Positions 23,286-36,100 of a stretch of 64,000 nucleotides of DNA are shown in pieces. The notes below the pieces were generated by a model. That model was not told the origin of the DNA, made no database searches, and worked only from the letters and a program-made list of their open reading frames with translations. Each line of letters begins with the position of its first letter. Position 1 is the first letter of the stretch. The DNA comes from Homarus americanus. Taxonomy: Eukaryota; Arthropoda; Malacostraca; Decapoda; Nephropidae. The DNA lies in assembly GCF_018991925.1 (NCBI RefSeq), contig NW_024736071.1, forward strand, positions 9,082,396-9,146,395. The letters are read 5' to 3'. Position numbers and translations under genes: made by a program.

Positions 23286-26200
23286 GGTTGTCTGTTGTGG
23301 GTTGTACTCCTACACTGTGGCTGTCTGTTGGGGTTGTACTCCTACACTGTGGCTGTCTGTTGAGGTTGTACTCCTACACTGTGGCTGTCTGTTGGGGTTG
23401 TACTCTACACTGTGGCTGTCTGTTGTGGGTTGTACTCCTACACTGTGGCTGTCTGTTGTGGGTTGTACTCCTACACTGTGGCTGTCTGTTGGGTTGTACT
23501 CTACACGTGGCTGTCTGTTGGGGTTGTACTCCTACACTGTGGCCGTCTGTTGAGGTTGTACTCCTACACTGTGGCTGTCTGTTGGTTGTACTCTACACTG
23601 TGGCCGTCTGTTGGGGTTGTACTCTACTGTGGCTGTCTGTTGGGGTTGTGCTCTGTGGCCGTCTGTTGGGGTTGTACTCCACTGTGGCTGTCTGTTGGGG
23701 TTGTACTCACCACTGTGGCCGTCTGCTGGGGATTGTACTCTACACTGTGGCCGTCTGTTGGGTTGAACTCCTACATTGTCTGTTGGGGTTGTACTCTACA
23801 CTGTTTCTGTCTGTTGGGGTTGTACTCCTACACTGTTTCTGTCTGTTGGGGTTGTACTCCTAGACTGTGACTGTCTGTTGGGGCTGTACTCTACACTGTG
23901 ACTGTCTGTTGTGGGTTATCTCCTACACTGTGACTGTCTGTTGGGTTTCTCCTACACTGTGACTGTCTCTTAGGGGTTTATCTCCTACACTGTGGCTGTC
24001 TGTTGGGGTTGTACTCTACACTGTGGCCGTCTGTTGGGGTCCTACTCCTACACTGTGGCCGTCTGCTGGGGGTTGTACTCACTGTGGCCGTCTGTTGGGT
24101 TTGTACTCCTGCACTGGGCTGTGTGTGTTGGGGTGTACTCTACACTGTGGCTGTCTGTTGGGGGTTGTACTCCTACACTGCTGGCTGTCTGTTGGGGTTG
24201 TACTCCTACACTGTGACTGTCTGTTGGTTATTCTCCTACACTGTGACTGTCTGTTGGGGTTTTACTCTACACTGTGACTGTCTCTTGGGTGTTGTACCTC
24301 CTACACTGTGGCTGTCTGTTGGGGTTGTACTCCTACACTGTAGCTATCTGTTGGGGTTGTACTCCTACACTGTGACTGTCTGTTGTGGGTTATACTCCCT
24401 ACACTGTGACTGTCTGTTTGGGGTTATAATCCTACACTGTGGCTGTCTGCTGGGGTCCCTACTCCTACACTGTGGCTGTCTGTTGGGGTTGTAATCTCAC
24501 TGTAGCTATCTGTTGGGGTTATACTCCTACACTGTGGCTGTCTGTTGGGGTTTTACTCTACACTGTGACTGTCTGTGGGGTTTCTCTACACTGTGACTGT
24601 CTCTTGGGTGTTGTGCTCTCTGTGGCTGTCTGTTGGGGGTTGTACTCCTACACTGTGACTGTTGGGGCTGTACTCCTACACTGTGGCCGTCTGTTGGGGG
24701 TTGTACTCCTACACTGTGACTGTCTGTTGGGGTTGTAATCCTACACTGTAGCTATCTGTTGAGGTTGTACTCCTACACTGTGACTGTCCGTTGGGGCTGT
24801 ACTCCTACACTGTGACTGTCTGTTGTGGTTATACTCCTACACTGTGACTGTCTGTTGGGGTTTACTCCTACACTGTGACTGTCTCTTGGGTGTGTACTCC
24901 TACACTGTGGCTGTCTGTTGGGGTTGTACTCCTACACTGTGACTGTTTGGGGCTGTACCCTACACTGTGGCTCTGTTGGGGTTGTACCCTACAATGTGGC
25001 TGTCTGTGGGGGTTGTATTCTCCTCATTGTCTGTGGGTTGAACTCCTACACTGTGACTATCTGTTGTGGGTTGTACTCTTACACTGTGGCAGTCTATGGG
25101 ATTGTACCTACACTGTCAGTCTAGTGGGGATTGTACTCCTGCACTGTGGCCGTCTGTTGGGTACCCTACACTGTGACTGTTGGGGCTGTCCTCACACTGT
25201 GGCCGTCTGTTGGGGGTTGTACTCCTCACACTGTGACTGTTGGGGCTGTACTCCACACTGTGGCTGTCTGTTGGGGTTGTACCCCACAATGTGGCTGTCT
25301 GTTGTGGGTTGTACTCTTACACTGTGGCTGTCTGTTGGGGTTGTACTCCTACAACTGTGGCTGTCTGTTGGGGTTGTACTCCACATTGTCTGTTGGGGGT
25401 TGTACTCCCACACTGTGGCTGTCTGTTGGGGATGTACATCTACAATGTGCCTGTCTGTTGGGGGTTGTACTCCTACACTGTTACTGTCTGTTGGGGTTGT
25501 ACTCCACAATGTGACTCTCTGTTGGGGTTGTACTCCTACACTGTGGCTGTCTGTTGGAAGTTGTACTCCTACACTGTAGCTGTCTGTTGGGGGTTGTACT
25601 CCTACAATGTGACTGTTGTTTGGTGTTGTACTCCTACACTGTAGCTGTCTGTTGGGGTTGTACTACACTGTTACTGTCTGTTGGGGTTGTACTCTACAAT
25701 GTGACTCTCTGTTGGGGTTGTACTTCTACACTGTGGCTGTCTGTTGGGGTTGTACTCCTACACTGTAGCTGTCTGTTGGGGGTTACCTCTACACTGTGGC
25801 TGTCTGTTGGGTTGTACTTACACTGTGAACGTTGTAGGTTGTACTCCTACACTGCTGTCTGTCTGGGTTGTACTCCTACACTGTGGCTGTCTGTTATGGG
25901 TTGTATTCCTACAATGTGGCTTGTTGTTGGTTGTACTCACACTGTTGCTGGGGTCCTACTCCTACACTGTTGCTGTCTGTTGTGTTGTACCTCACACTGA
26001 GTCTGTTGGTGTACGCCTACACTGTGGCTGTCTGTTGGGTTGTACTCCTACACTGTAGCTGTCTGTTGTAGCTTGTACTCACACTGTGGCTGTCTGTTGT
26101 GGGTTGTACTCCTACACTGTTGCTGTCTGTTGTGGGTTGTACTCCTACACTGAGACTGTTGGGGGTTGTACTCCTACACTGTAGCTGTCTGTTGTGGTTG

Positions 26201-29200
26201 TACTCCCACACTGTGGCTGTCTGTTGTGGGTTGTACTCCTACACTGTTGCTGTCTGTTGTGGGTTGTACCCACACTGAGACTGTTGGGGCTGTACTCCTA
26301 CACTGTGACTGTCTGTTGTGGGTTATACTCCTACACTGTGACTGTCTGTTGGGGGTTTTACCTACACTGTGACTGTCTCTTAGGGGTTGTACTCACACTG
26401 TGGCTGTCTGTTGGGGTTGTACCTCACACTGTGGCTGTCGGGGGTCCTACTCTACACTGTGGCCGTCTGTGGGTTGTACTCCACACTGTGGCCGTCTGTT
26501 GGGGTTTGTACTCCTGCACTGGGCTGTGTGTTGGGGGTGTACCCTACACTGTGGCTGTCTGTTGGGGTTGTACTCCCACTGCTGGCTGTCTGGGGGGTTG
26601 TACCCTACACTGTGACTGTCTGTTGGGGGTTATACTCCTACACTGTGACTGTCTGTTGGGGGTTTTACTCCTACACTGTGACTGTCTTGGGTGTTGTACT
26701 CCTACACTGTGGCTGTCTGTGGGTTGTACTCCTACACTGTAGCTATCTGTTGGGGTTGTACTCCTACACTGTGACTGTCTGTTGTGGGTTATACTCCTAC
26801 ACTGTGACTGTCTGTTGGGGTTGTAATCCTACACTGTGGCTGTCTGTGGGTCCCACTCCTACACTGTGGCTGTCTGTTGGGGTTGTAATCCCACACTGTA
26901 GCATCTGTTGGGTTATACTCCTACACTGTGACTGTCTGTTGGGGGGTTTTACTCCTACACTGTGACTGTCTGTTGGGGTTCTCCTACACTGTGACTTCTC
27001 TTGGGTGTTGTACCCTACACTGTGGCTGTCTGTTGGGGGTTGTACTCTACACTGTGACTGTTGGGGCTGTACCCTACACTGTGGCCGTCTGTTGGGGTTG
27101 TACTCCTACACTGTGACTGTCTGTTGGGGGTTGTAATCCTACACTGTAGCTATCTGTTGAGGGTTGTACTCCTACACTGTGACTGTCCGTTGGGGGCCAC
27201 CCTACACTGTGACTGTCTGTTGTGGGTTATACTCCTACACTGTGACTGTCTGTTGGGGGTTTTACTCCTACACTGTGACTGTCTCTTGGGTGTTACACTG
27301 TCTGTCTGGGGTTGTACTCCTACACTGTGACTGTTTGGGGCTGTACTCCTACACTGTGGCCGTCTGTTGGGGTTGTACTCCTACAATGCTGTCTGTTGGG
27401 GTTGTACTCCACATTGTCTGTTGGGGTTGAACTCCACACTGTGACTATCTGTTGTGGGTTGTACTTTCACACTGCAGTCTATTGGGGATTGTACTCCTAC
27501 ACTGTGGCAGCTCATTGGGGATTGTACCTGCACTGTGGCCGTCTGTTGGGGGTTGTACTCCTACACTGTGACTGTTGGGGCTGTACTCCTACACTGTGGC
27601 CGTCTGTTGGGGTTGTACTCCTACACTGTGACTGTTGGGGGCTGTACTCCTACACTGTGGCTGTCTGTTGGGGTTGTACTCCTACAATGTGGCTGTCTGT
27701 TGTGGGTTGTACTCTTACACTGTGGCTGTCTGTTGGGGTTGTACCCTACAATGTCTGTTGGGGTTGTACTCCTACACTGTGGCTGTCTGTTGGGGTTGTA
27801 CTTACATTGTCTGTTGGGGTTGTACTCACACTGTGGCTGTCTGTTGGGGGATGTACATCTACAATGTGCCTGTCTGTTGGGGTTGTACTCCACACTGTTA
27901 CTGTCTGTTGGTTGTACTCCTACAATGTGACTCTCTGTTGTGGGGTTGTACCTACACTGTGGCTGTCTGTTGGAAGTTGTACTCCTACACTGTAGCTGTC
28001 TGTGGGTTGTACTCCTACAATGTGACTGTCTGTGGTGTTGTACCCCACACTGTAGCTCTCTGTTGGGGTACTCTACACTGTTACTGTCTGTGGGGTTGTA
28101 CTCCTACAATGTGACTCTGTGTGTTTGTATTTCTACACTGTGGCTGTCTGTGGGGTTGTACTCCTACACTGTAGCTGTCTGTTGGTGTGTACTCCTACAC
28201 TGTGGCTGTCTGTTGGGGTTGTACCCTACACTGTGAACGTTGTAGGTTGTACTCCTACACTGTGGCTGTCTGTTTGTGGTTGTACCCTACACTGTGGCTG
28301 TCTGTTATGGGTTGTATTCTACAATGTGGCTTTTCTGTTGTTGGTTGTACTCCTACACTGTTGCTACGCTGGGGGTCCTACTCCTACACTGTTGCTGTCT
28401 GTTGTGGTTGTACTCACACTGAGTCTGTTGGGGGTTGTACGCCTACACTGTGGCTCTCTGTTGGGGTTGCTCCCTACACTGTAGCTGTCTGTTGTAGCTT
28501 GTACCCTCACACTGTGGCTGTCTGTTGTGGTTGTACTCACACTGTTGCTGTCTGTTGTGGGTTGTACTCCTACACTGAGACTGTTGGGGGTTGTACCCAC
28601 ACTGTAGCTGTCTGTTGTGGGTTGTACTCCCACACTGTGGCTGTCTGTTGGGGGTTGTTCCTACACTGTTGTCTGTTGTGGGTTGTACCTCACACTGAGA
28701 CTGTTGGGGTTGTATTCTACACTGTGGCTGTCTGTTGTGTTGTACTCCTACACTGTGGCTGTCTGTTGTGGGTTGTATTCACAATGTGGCTTTCTGTTGT
28801 TGGTTGTACCTACACTGTTGCTACGCTGGGGTCCTACTCCTACACTGTTGCTGTCTGTTGGGTTGTACTCTACACTGAGACTGTTGGGGTTGTACTCACA
28901 CTGTGGCTGTCTGTTGTGGGTTGTACCCCTACACTGTGGCTGTCTGTTATGGGTTGTATTCCTACAATGTGGCTTTCTGTTGTTGGTTGTATCTTACACT
29001 GTTGCTACGCTGGGGTCCTACTCCTACACTGTTGCTGTCTGTTGTGGGTTGTACTCCCACACTGAGACTGTGAGTTGTACTCCTCCACTGTGGCTGTCTG
29101 TTGTGGGTTGTACTCCTACACTGTGGCTGTCTGTTGTAGCTTGTACTCCTACACTGTGGCTGTCTGTTGTGGGTTGTACTCCTACAATGTGGCTGTCTGT

Positions 29201-29235
29201 TGTGGGTTGTACTCCAACACTGTTGCTGTCTGTTA
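23286..29235. repeat. 6-kb minisatellite, 32-bp monomer
   Basis: About 185 copies with halves TGTTGGGGTTGTACTCC and TACACTGTGGCTGTC. Frequent variants are GTGACTGTC, GTGGCCGTC, GTAGCTATC and GTTGTGGG. The consensus has no stop in any + frame, so 96-bp super-periods give long overlapping frames (up to 292 codons at 28187-29065) of YSYTVAVCWGC-type peptides. These shift frame at every indel and are not genes. Short deletions such as CTCCTAC to CTCTAC or CCCTAC are very common. The last monomer reads TGTCTGTTAATGGCC, like the 38-bp array. Confidence 0.95.
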
Positions 29236-30377
29236 ATGGCCGTTCACTTATATTGAGTACCCGTCAGCTGTTACTCCACTTCATACCAATATAACTTACT
29301 GTATCTGCTATGTACTATAATCTTTTCAGCGTTCACGCCAAATTACAGAGTATTGGAAGCTTTTAATTAATTTTTGTTATTATTTTAATTCACAGTTATC
29401 AATGGTTTTAACATTCACTCTCAACACACAGGTAATCCTTCATTTTCTCACCCCCTTATCATATTTCCTATGTTTAATCCAACGTCTCTTCTATACACAT
29501 TATTCTTTACTTTTTGTAATGTTAATTTTACCTAGTTGTTCATTATTATCATTCCATAATATTTCATTATTTTTTATTTTTGTTAAATATTCTTCCTGCA
29601 TTTTAAAGCGATTTAAAATGCTGCAAGTCTCTGATTATTTTTTTTCTTTTCTTTTTACTTCGTTAATCTCTGAATAAACAGATATGACAAAGACAATGAG
29701 AAAGAAAGAAAGAGAAAAAATAGTTTGAAATACAGTTAGCGACAGATAGTGAGAAATAGATATAGACAAAAAAGACAGTGAGAAATAGAGAAATTGACAC
29801 AGACACGGATGGTAAGGGAAGGCAACCACACACACACACACACACATTACAAAGACCATCATTCACCAAAGAGTTTTCCCAGTAAATGTTTTCCGGAAAG
29901 ATTTATACAAGGTTAAGAGACAAGTTCCAGATAACAACAAGATCTCTCAACCATTCATCAGCTCTCCCTACTATTCCCCCCACCCACCCTCAAAAAACGA
30001 GGAAGAAGGAGAAGGAGAAGGAAGTAAAAGAAGAAGAAATATCTATATATGGGAAGAGGGAAACAACCATTAGTAAATTAAAACATATATCAAAAACAAC
30101 ATCTTGAGAGAATAACAGTTTAATGTTCCTGAAACTCATGATAACTAAGATGTATATTCACTATTCTGTTTGGTTTTTCTAAACCTCTCAACTGGTTTAT
30201 TTCATTATAAATTCACTTTTGAATAATCCAAGTTGTATCATATTTCAAAAGAGGTTTTATGGAGGAGAACTACCGCCAGCGACTAGGCATTTCCATTATG
30301 TATTCCTAGTCTGTTTTTAAGAATTTATGAGGACCCTGAAGCAAATGATTCTATCTATATGTTCATTCTGTTTCACT
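29236..30377. other. AT-rich unique DNA, no gene seen
   Basis: Contains a purine-rich patch (29690-29815) and a CA microsatellite (29826-29847). A + frame at 29402-29677 is hydrophobic, Phe/Leu/Ser-rich, AT-driven, and has no recognisable family. Confidence 0.6.
29826..29847. repeat. (CA)n microsatellite
   Basis: Eleven CA dinucleotides. Confidence 0.9.
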
Positions 30378-30449
30378 TGTGTGTGTGTGTGTGAGTGTGT
30401 GTATGTGTTTTGTGTATGTGTGTGTATGTGTGTGTGTGTGTGTGTGTGT
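30378..30449. repeat. imperfect (GT)n microsatellite
   Basis: GT run with GA, TA and TT interruptions over about 70 bp. Confidence 0.95.
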
Positions 30450-31358
30450 AGACGATCATTTTAAGGTGTTTGGCTTCATGTCTATGTCAGAGGGTATCAA
30501 GACAGTGTTGTTTCATAAGTAATGAAGACAGAAAGATAGTCACCTTGTCTAACAGAAAGACAATCCCCCTGTCAAATAGAAAGACCGATATATACTCCTC
30601 CCCCGCCGCTCCCCCCGTTTATGTAAGACGAATGAAAGCATCACCAAGAAACAGAAGATGACGAAGAATAAAACAAACAGAATAACAAACACTGAAGTAG
30701 AGAGACTTAAGAGCCAACAGGCAAATGGAAAAGACAAAAGAAACGAACAAGAATTACCTCTGGGTAAATACAAGGCGAAGATAAAAATCATCCAGGTGAT
30801 AAACGGAGAGAAAGATAGCAAGGTTGAATAAAGAGGAATAGAAAGACACCAACAAAAAAAAAGGAATGACTCACAATGAATAAAGAACGACATGTAAACC
30901 CAAGAGAGAGTATAACCCCAGTGTTCAAAAAAGAGGAAGAATGCGAACTACAGAAAATTAAGAAGAGGAGAAAATATGAAGTCGTAAAAAGGAGAGAGAC
31001 ACTGAAATGTACACACAGAGAGGATGGGTAAGAGAGGTGGAAGAAGCAGAGAAAGGGCAGGAGGCAGAAGAAGAAGAAGAAAAAATATATAGAGAGAGAA
31101 CATGAGGATATAGATGCAACAAGAGATGGTGATGATGAGGAACACTGAGTTACCCACCCCCTTAATCCTTAGTAGGAGTGTAACGCACTTGGTTAATTCA
31201 CTTCCAGAAAACGCCAAGTTCTTGAAAAATATGACGATCTCTTCAATAATTGAGGTGTTGGTTAATTCTCCAGGAGCCTGAGCGGTGGGAGGTGAGTGGA
31301 CGAAGCTTCTTGCCCTGGCAGTGATGGTGTAGTGTCGTGGTTATTCTGTCTCGGTGAC
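30450..31358. other. A/G-rich unique DNA, no gene seen
   Basis: Mostly purine-rich on the + strand from 30640 to 31130. Minus frames (30549-30893, 30948-31217) are Phe/Leu/Ser-rich translations of the complementary CT strand without a recognisable domain. A near-duplicate phrase (AACAGAAAGACAATCCCCCT, then AATAGAAAGACCGATATATA) occurs near 30552-30593. Confidence 0.6.
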
Positions 31359-31558
31359 CACACACACACACACACACACAGGCAAACACCTAAAATATAT
31401 AGGCCTGCGACACCCAGTTACACGCACACATGTACATACCGGCAGTGGTATACATATAGTATGTACACATATATGTACTCATTGACACACACCTACACAT
31501 ACACACGTATATATAATATCCACTATACACATAAACGGACTCGTCTGCAAACACACAA

Positions 31559-31610
<52 letters not shown>
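31359..31610. repeat. CA-rich block with two perfect (CA)n runs
   Basis: (CA)n at 31359-31381 and (AC)n at 31561-31610, with imperfect ACACAT/TACACA sequence between. Frames on both strands are Thr/His- or Cys/Val-rich translations of the dinucleotide. Confidence 0.9.
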
Positions 31611-31612
<2 letters not shown>

Positions 31613-32060
31613 CACCTCTCCCTCCTCCGTCACTGCTTCTATTCTATGACTCTCATCTGTCAGACCTCCTCCTCCTCCCTTCACCTCTCCTCACCCCTCC
31701 CTCGTCTCCTTCCTCCCCTCCCCGTGTTTCAACCCTTCCTTCTGTCCCCCTCACCACCACCTCCTCCTCCTGCTCCACCACACTCCTCCCTCCTTCCTCC
31801 CCTTACCCTTTTGACTCGGCCTAACACCCCAACCCCCTTCTCCGGCTCTCCTTACCATTGCAGATCCCTCCTCATCCTCCTCACTCATTCTTCACCCATC
31901 CCTGCCCCTCTCACCCCAGCCATCACTCTCTCCCTCACAGAGCGATTCCTCCACCCTCAACTACCAACTTTCGTCCTCACCCCCGCCTAACCCCCCTCCT
32001 CAGCAGCAGGGCTCCTACCTCCTCCACCCCCCACAGGGTGTAGCCCCCGGCCTCCCCCTC
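31611..32060. other. polypyrimidine (C/T-rich) tract
   Basis: About 450 bp of CCTCCTCC/CTCCCTC-rich + strand. Frames at 31646-31990 and 31858-32043 are Pro/Ser/Leu-rich without a recognisable domain. No distinct period seen. Confidence 0.7.
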
Positions 32061-32189
32061 CCTCAGCAGCGCAGAAGGCCAGAGAACAGCAGCAGCTGGT
32101 GGATGTAAATGCATAATGTAGGGAAGATGTTAACCTTCAGTAATGAAACGACAGTAAATAATTCTGGCTACGCTACTCACGTTGACAAA

Positions 32190-32690
32190 TGACAAACCTT
32201 CCTTCCCTTCCTCTCCCAAGCTGGGGTACCCGCCTTCTCTCTTTAGGCTTGGGGAAGCCTTCCTTCCCTTCCTCCTTCAGGTTGGGGAATGCCTTCCTCC
32301 CCTCTTTTGGATAGTGGAAGCCTTTCTTCCCTTCCTCCTTCAGACTAGGGAAGCCTTCCTGTCTTCCTTCGGGTTGGGGAATGCCTTTCTTCCTTCCTTA
32401 GGCCAGGGGAAGCCTTCCTTCCCTTCCTCCTTCAAGTTGGGGAATACATTCCCCCTCCCCTTAGGGTGGGGGAAGCCTTCCTTCCCTTCCTCCTTCAGGT
32501 TGGGGATTACCTTACTTCCCTCCCTTAGGCTAGGGGAAGCCTCCCTTCCCTTCCTCCTTCCGGTAGGGGGATCCTTCCCTTCCTCCTTCAGGTTGAGAAT
32601 TTTTTCCTCCCCTCCCTTAGGGTGGGGGAAGCCTTCCTTCCTTCCTCCTTCAGGTTGGGGATTGCCTTACTTCCCTCCCTTAGGCTAGAA
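32190..32690. repeat. minisatellite, about 35-bp monomer, about 14 copies
   Basis: Monomer parts are TTGGGGAAGCCTTCCTTCCC and TTCCTCCTTCAGG. Alternating monomers end in CCTCCCTTAGG(G/C)T, giving a two-monomer higher-order pattern. The + frame 32182-32688 translates it as GKPSFPSSFRLG-like peptides, an artefact. Confidence 0.9.
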
Positions 32691-32764
32691 CCTCCTTTCC
32701 TAATGTTGGGCTAAGTCTTTCCCTCCTGCATGAGAAGGACCTCCCTAAGGATGAGGAAGCAGTA

Positions 32765-32768
<4 letters not shown>

Positions 32769-32818
<50 letters not shown>
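32769..32818. repeat. (CT)n microsatellite
   Basis: About 24 CT dinucleotides. Confidence 0.95.
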
Positions 32819-32819
<1 letters not shown>

Positions 32820-33178
32820 AGCGTGTGTAATACTCACATCGTGGTAAGAAAGTGGGTGTTACTACGCTTGAGGCAGGTATGAATTCTTCTTGTAATTACC
32901 TGATCTTCTCCTGCAGATATTCTCAGGTGATGCATTATTCCCACTCTACACCTAAAATTTAAGAGCATGTTAAATTGTTGACGCTTCCTGAGAATAATTG
33001 GTAAAAGTTAAGTGAGTTGGTAAGTCATGTAGTCAATTATTTAATACCGAGAGGACCTGCACCACTCCCAGATGGGAAACTTACAACACACGTATAAAAT
33101 AAGATAAAAAGGCTTGGCTATTATGCATATCCATTTAATACGGTATACTCGTAGTAAGTCAACGACAAGTTCAATACC
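32819..33178. other. unique DNA between arrays, no gene seen
   Basis: Balanced composition. No frame, RNA or repeat recognised. Confidence 0.55.
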
Positions 33179-36100
33179 ATTGCCCTCCTCCCAACAACAC
33201 CACTATCTTTCCTCCCCAGCACCACCCCACCTTTCCTCACCAGCACCACCCCACCTTTCCTCCAACACCATCACTACCTTCTCCCCAATACCACCACTAC
33301 CCTTCACTCCCCAACACCACCACTGCCTTCCTCCCCAGCACCACCACTGCCTTCCTCCCCAACACCACCACTACCTTCCTCCCCAACACCACCACTACCC
33401 TCCTCCCAACACCACCACCTTCCCTCCCAACACCACCACTACCCTCCATCCTCAACAACCACCACTATCCTTCATCCCCAACACCACCACTACCCTTCAC
33501 CCCAACACCACCACTACCCTTCCTCCCCAACACCACCACTGCCTTCCTCCCCAACACCACCACTGCCCTCCCTCCCCAACATCACTGCCTTCCTCCCCAA
33601 CACCACCACACATCCTCACCACCACCCTCCTCCCAACGCCACTGCACCTTCATCCCAACACCACCACACCTTCCTCTAGCCACCACCACTACCCTCCCTC
33701 CTCAACACCACCACTACCTTCCTCCCAACACCAGCTACCTTTCCTCCCCAACACCACCACTCCCTTCCTCCCCAACACCACCACTACCCCTCCTCCCCAA
33801 CACCACCACTACCTTTCCTCCCCAGCACCACCACTACCCTTCCTCCCCAACACCACCACTATCTTTCCTCCCCAACACCACCACTACCCTTCACTCCAAC
33901 ACCAGCACTACCTTTCCTCCCCAACCACCACTACCTTCATCCCAACACCACCACTGCCCTCCTCCCAACACCACCACTATCCTCCTACCCAACACCACAA
34001 CTACCTCCACTCCCCAACACCACCACTGCCACTTCATCCCCAACACCACCACTATCTTTCCTCCCCAACACCACCACTACCCTTCCTCCCTCACCACCAA
34101 CTCACCTCATCCCAACACCACCACTACCTCCCTCCTCAACACCACCCTGCCCTTCCTCCCCAACACCACCACACCTTCCCTACCCAACACCACCACTACC
34201 CTCCCTCCCACCACCACTCACCTCACTCCCCAACACCACCACACCTTCCTCCCAACACCACCACTACCTCCCTCCCCAACACCACCACTATCTTTCCTCC
34301 CCAACACCACCAATACCCTTCCACCCCAACACCACCACTACCTTTTCCTCCCCAACACCACCACACCTTCCTCCCCAACACCACCACTACCCTCCCTCCC
34401 CAACACCAACCACTACCTTTCCTCCCCAGCACCACTACACCTTTCCTCCCCAACACCACCACATCTTCCCTCCTAACACCACCACTGCCCTTCCTCCCCA
34501 ACACCACCACTACCCTCCCTCCCCCAACACCACCACTACCTTCCTTCCCAACACCACCACACCTTCCTTCCCCCAACACCACCACTACCCTTCCTCCCCA
34601 ACACCACCACTGCCACCTTTCCCAGCACCACCCTCCTTCCTCCCCAACACCACCACTGCTTTCCTCCCCAACACCACTACTCCTTCCCAACCTTCACCAC
34701 TACACCTTCCTCCCCAACACCACCACTACCTCTCCTCCCCAACACCTCACTACCTTTCCTCCCAACATCACCACTACCCTTCCTCCCCAACACCACCACT
34801 ACCCTTCCTCCCCAACACCACCACTACCTTTCCTCCAACACCACCACTATCCTCCTCCCCAACACCACCCTTCTCCCTCCCCAACACCACCACTACCCTC
34901 CCTCCCCAACACCACCACTACCCTTCCTCCCCAACACCACCACCTATCTTTCCTCCCCAACCCACCACTCCCTTCCTCCTACACCACCACCTTTCCTCCC
35001 CAACACCACCACTACCCTCCCTCAACACCACCACTACCCTTCCTCCCCAACACCACCACACACTTCCCTACCAACACCACCACTACCTCCTCCCCAACAC
35101 CACCACTACCTTTCCTCCCCAACACCACCACACCTTCCCTCCCCACAACACCACCACTACCCTCCTCCCCAACACCACCACTATCTTCCATCCCCAACCA
35201 CCATGCCCTTCCCCCAACACCACCACCTGCCTTTCCTCCCCAACACCACCACACCTTCCTCCCTAACACCACCACTTCACCCACATCCCTCCCCAACACC
35301 ACCACTCCTTTCCTCCCCAACAACACCACACCTTTCCTCCCCAACACCACCACATCTTCCCCCACACCACCACTCCCTTCCTCCCCAACACCACCACTAC
35401 CCTCCCTCCCCAACACCACCACTCCTTTCATCCCAACACCACCACCTTCCTTCCCAACACCACCACTACCCTTCACTCCCCAACACCACCACTACCTTTC
35501 CTTCCCAACACCACCACTACCCTTCCTCCCCAACACCACCACTACCTTTCATCCCAACACCACCACTACCTCCCCTCCCCAACACCACCACTACCTTTCC
35601 TCCCCAACACCACTACCCTCATCCCAACACCACCACTCACTTTCCTCCCCAACACCACCACCCCTCCCCAACACCACCACCTTCTCTCCCCAACACCACC
35701 ACTATCCTCCCTCCTCCAACACCACCACTACCTTCCTCCCCAACACCACCACTACCTTACCTCCCCAACACCACCATTACCTCCCTCCTCCCAACACCAC
35801 CACACCTTCCCTCCCCAACACCACCACACCTTCCTCCCCCCAACACCACCACCTTCCCTCCCAACACCACCACTACCTTTCCTCCCCAACACCACCACCT
35901 TCCCTCCCCAACACCACCACACCTTCCCTCCCCAACACCACCACTATCCTGCTCGCCAACACCACCCGCCTACCCTCCTCTACACCACCATAGCACTTTC
36001 CTCCCCAACACCACTATTGCCACTCCTCCCAACACCACCACCCTTCCCTCCCCAACACCACCACCTTCCTCCCAACACCACCACCTTCTCCCCAACACCA

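Noticed and set aside
23098..29294. Many overlapping Cys/Val/Leu-rich frames up to 292 codons
   Set aside because: Translations of the 32-bp monomer; several frames are open at the same place and each ends at arbitrary indels.
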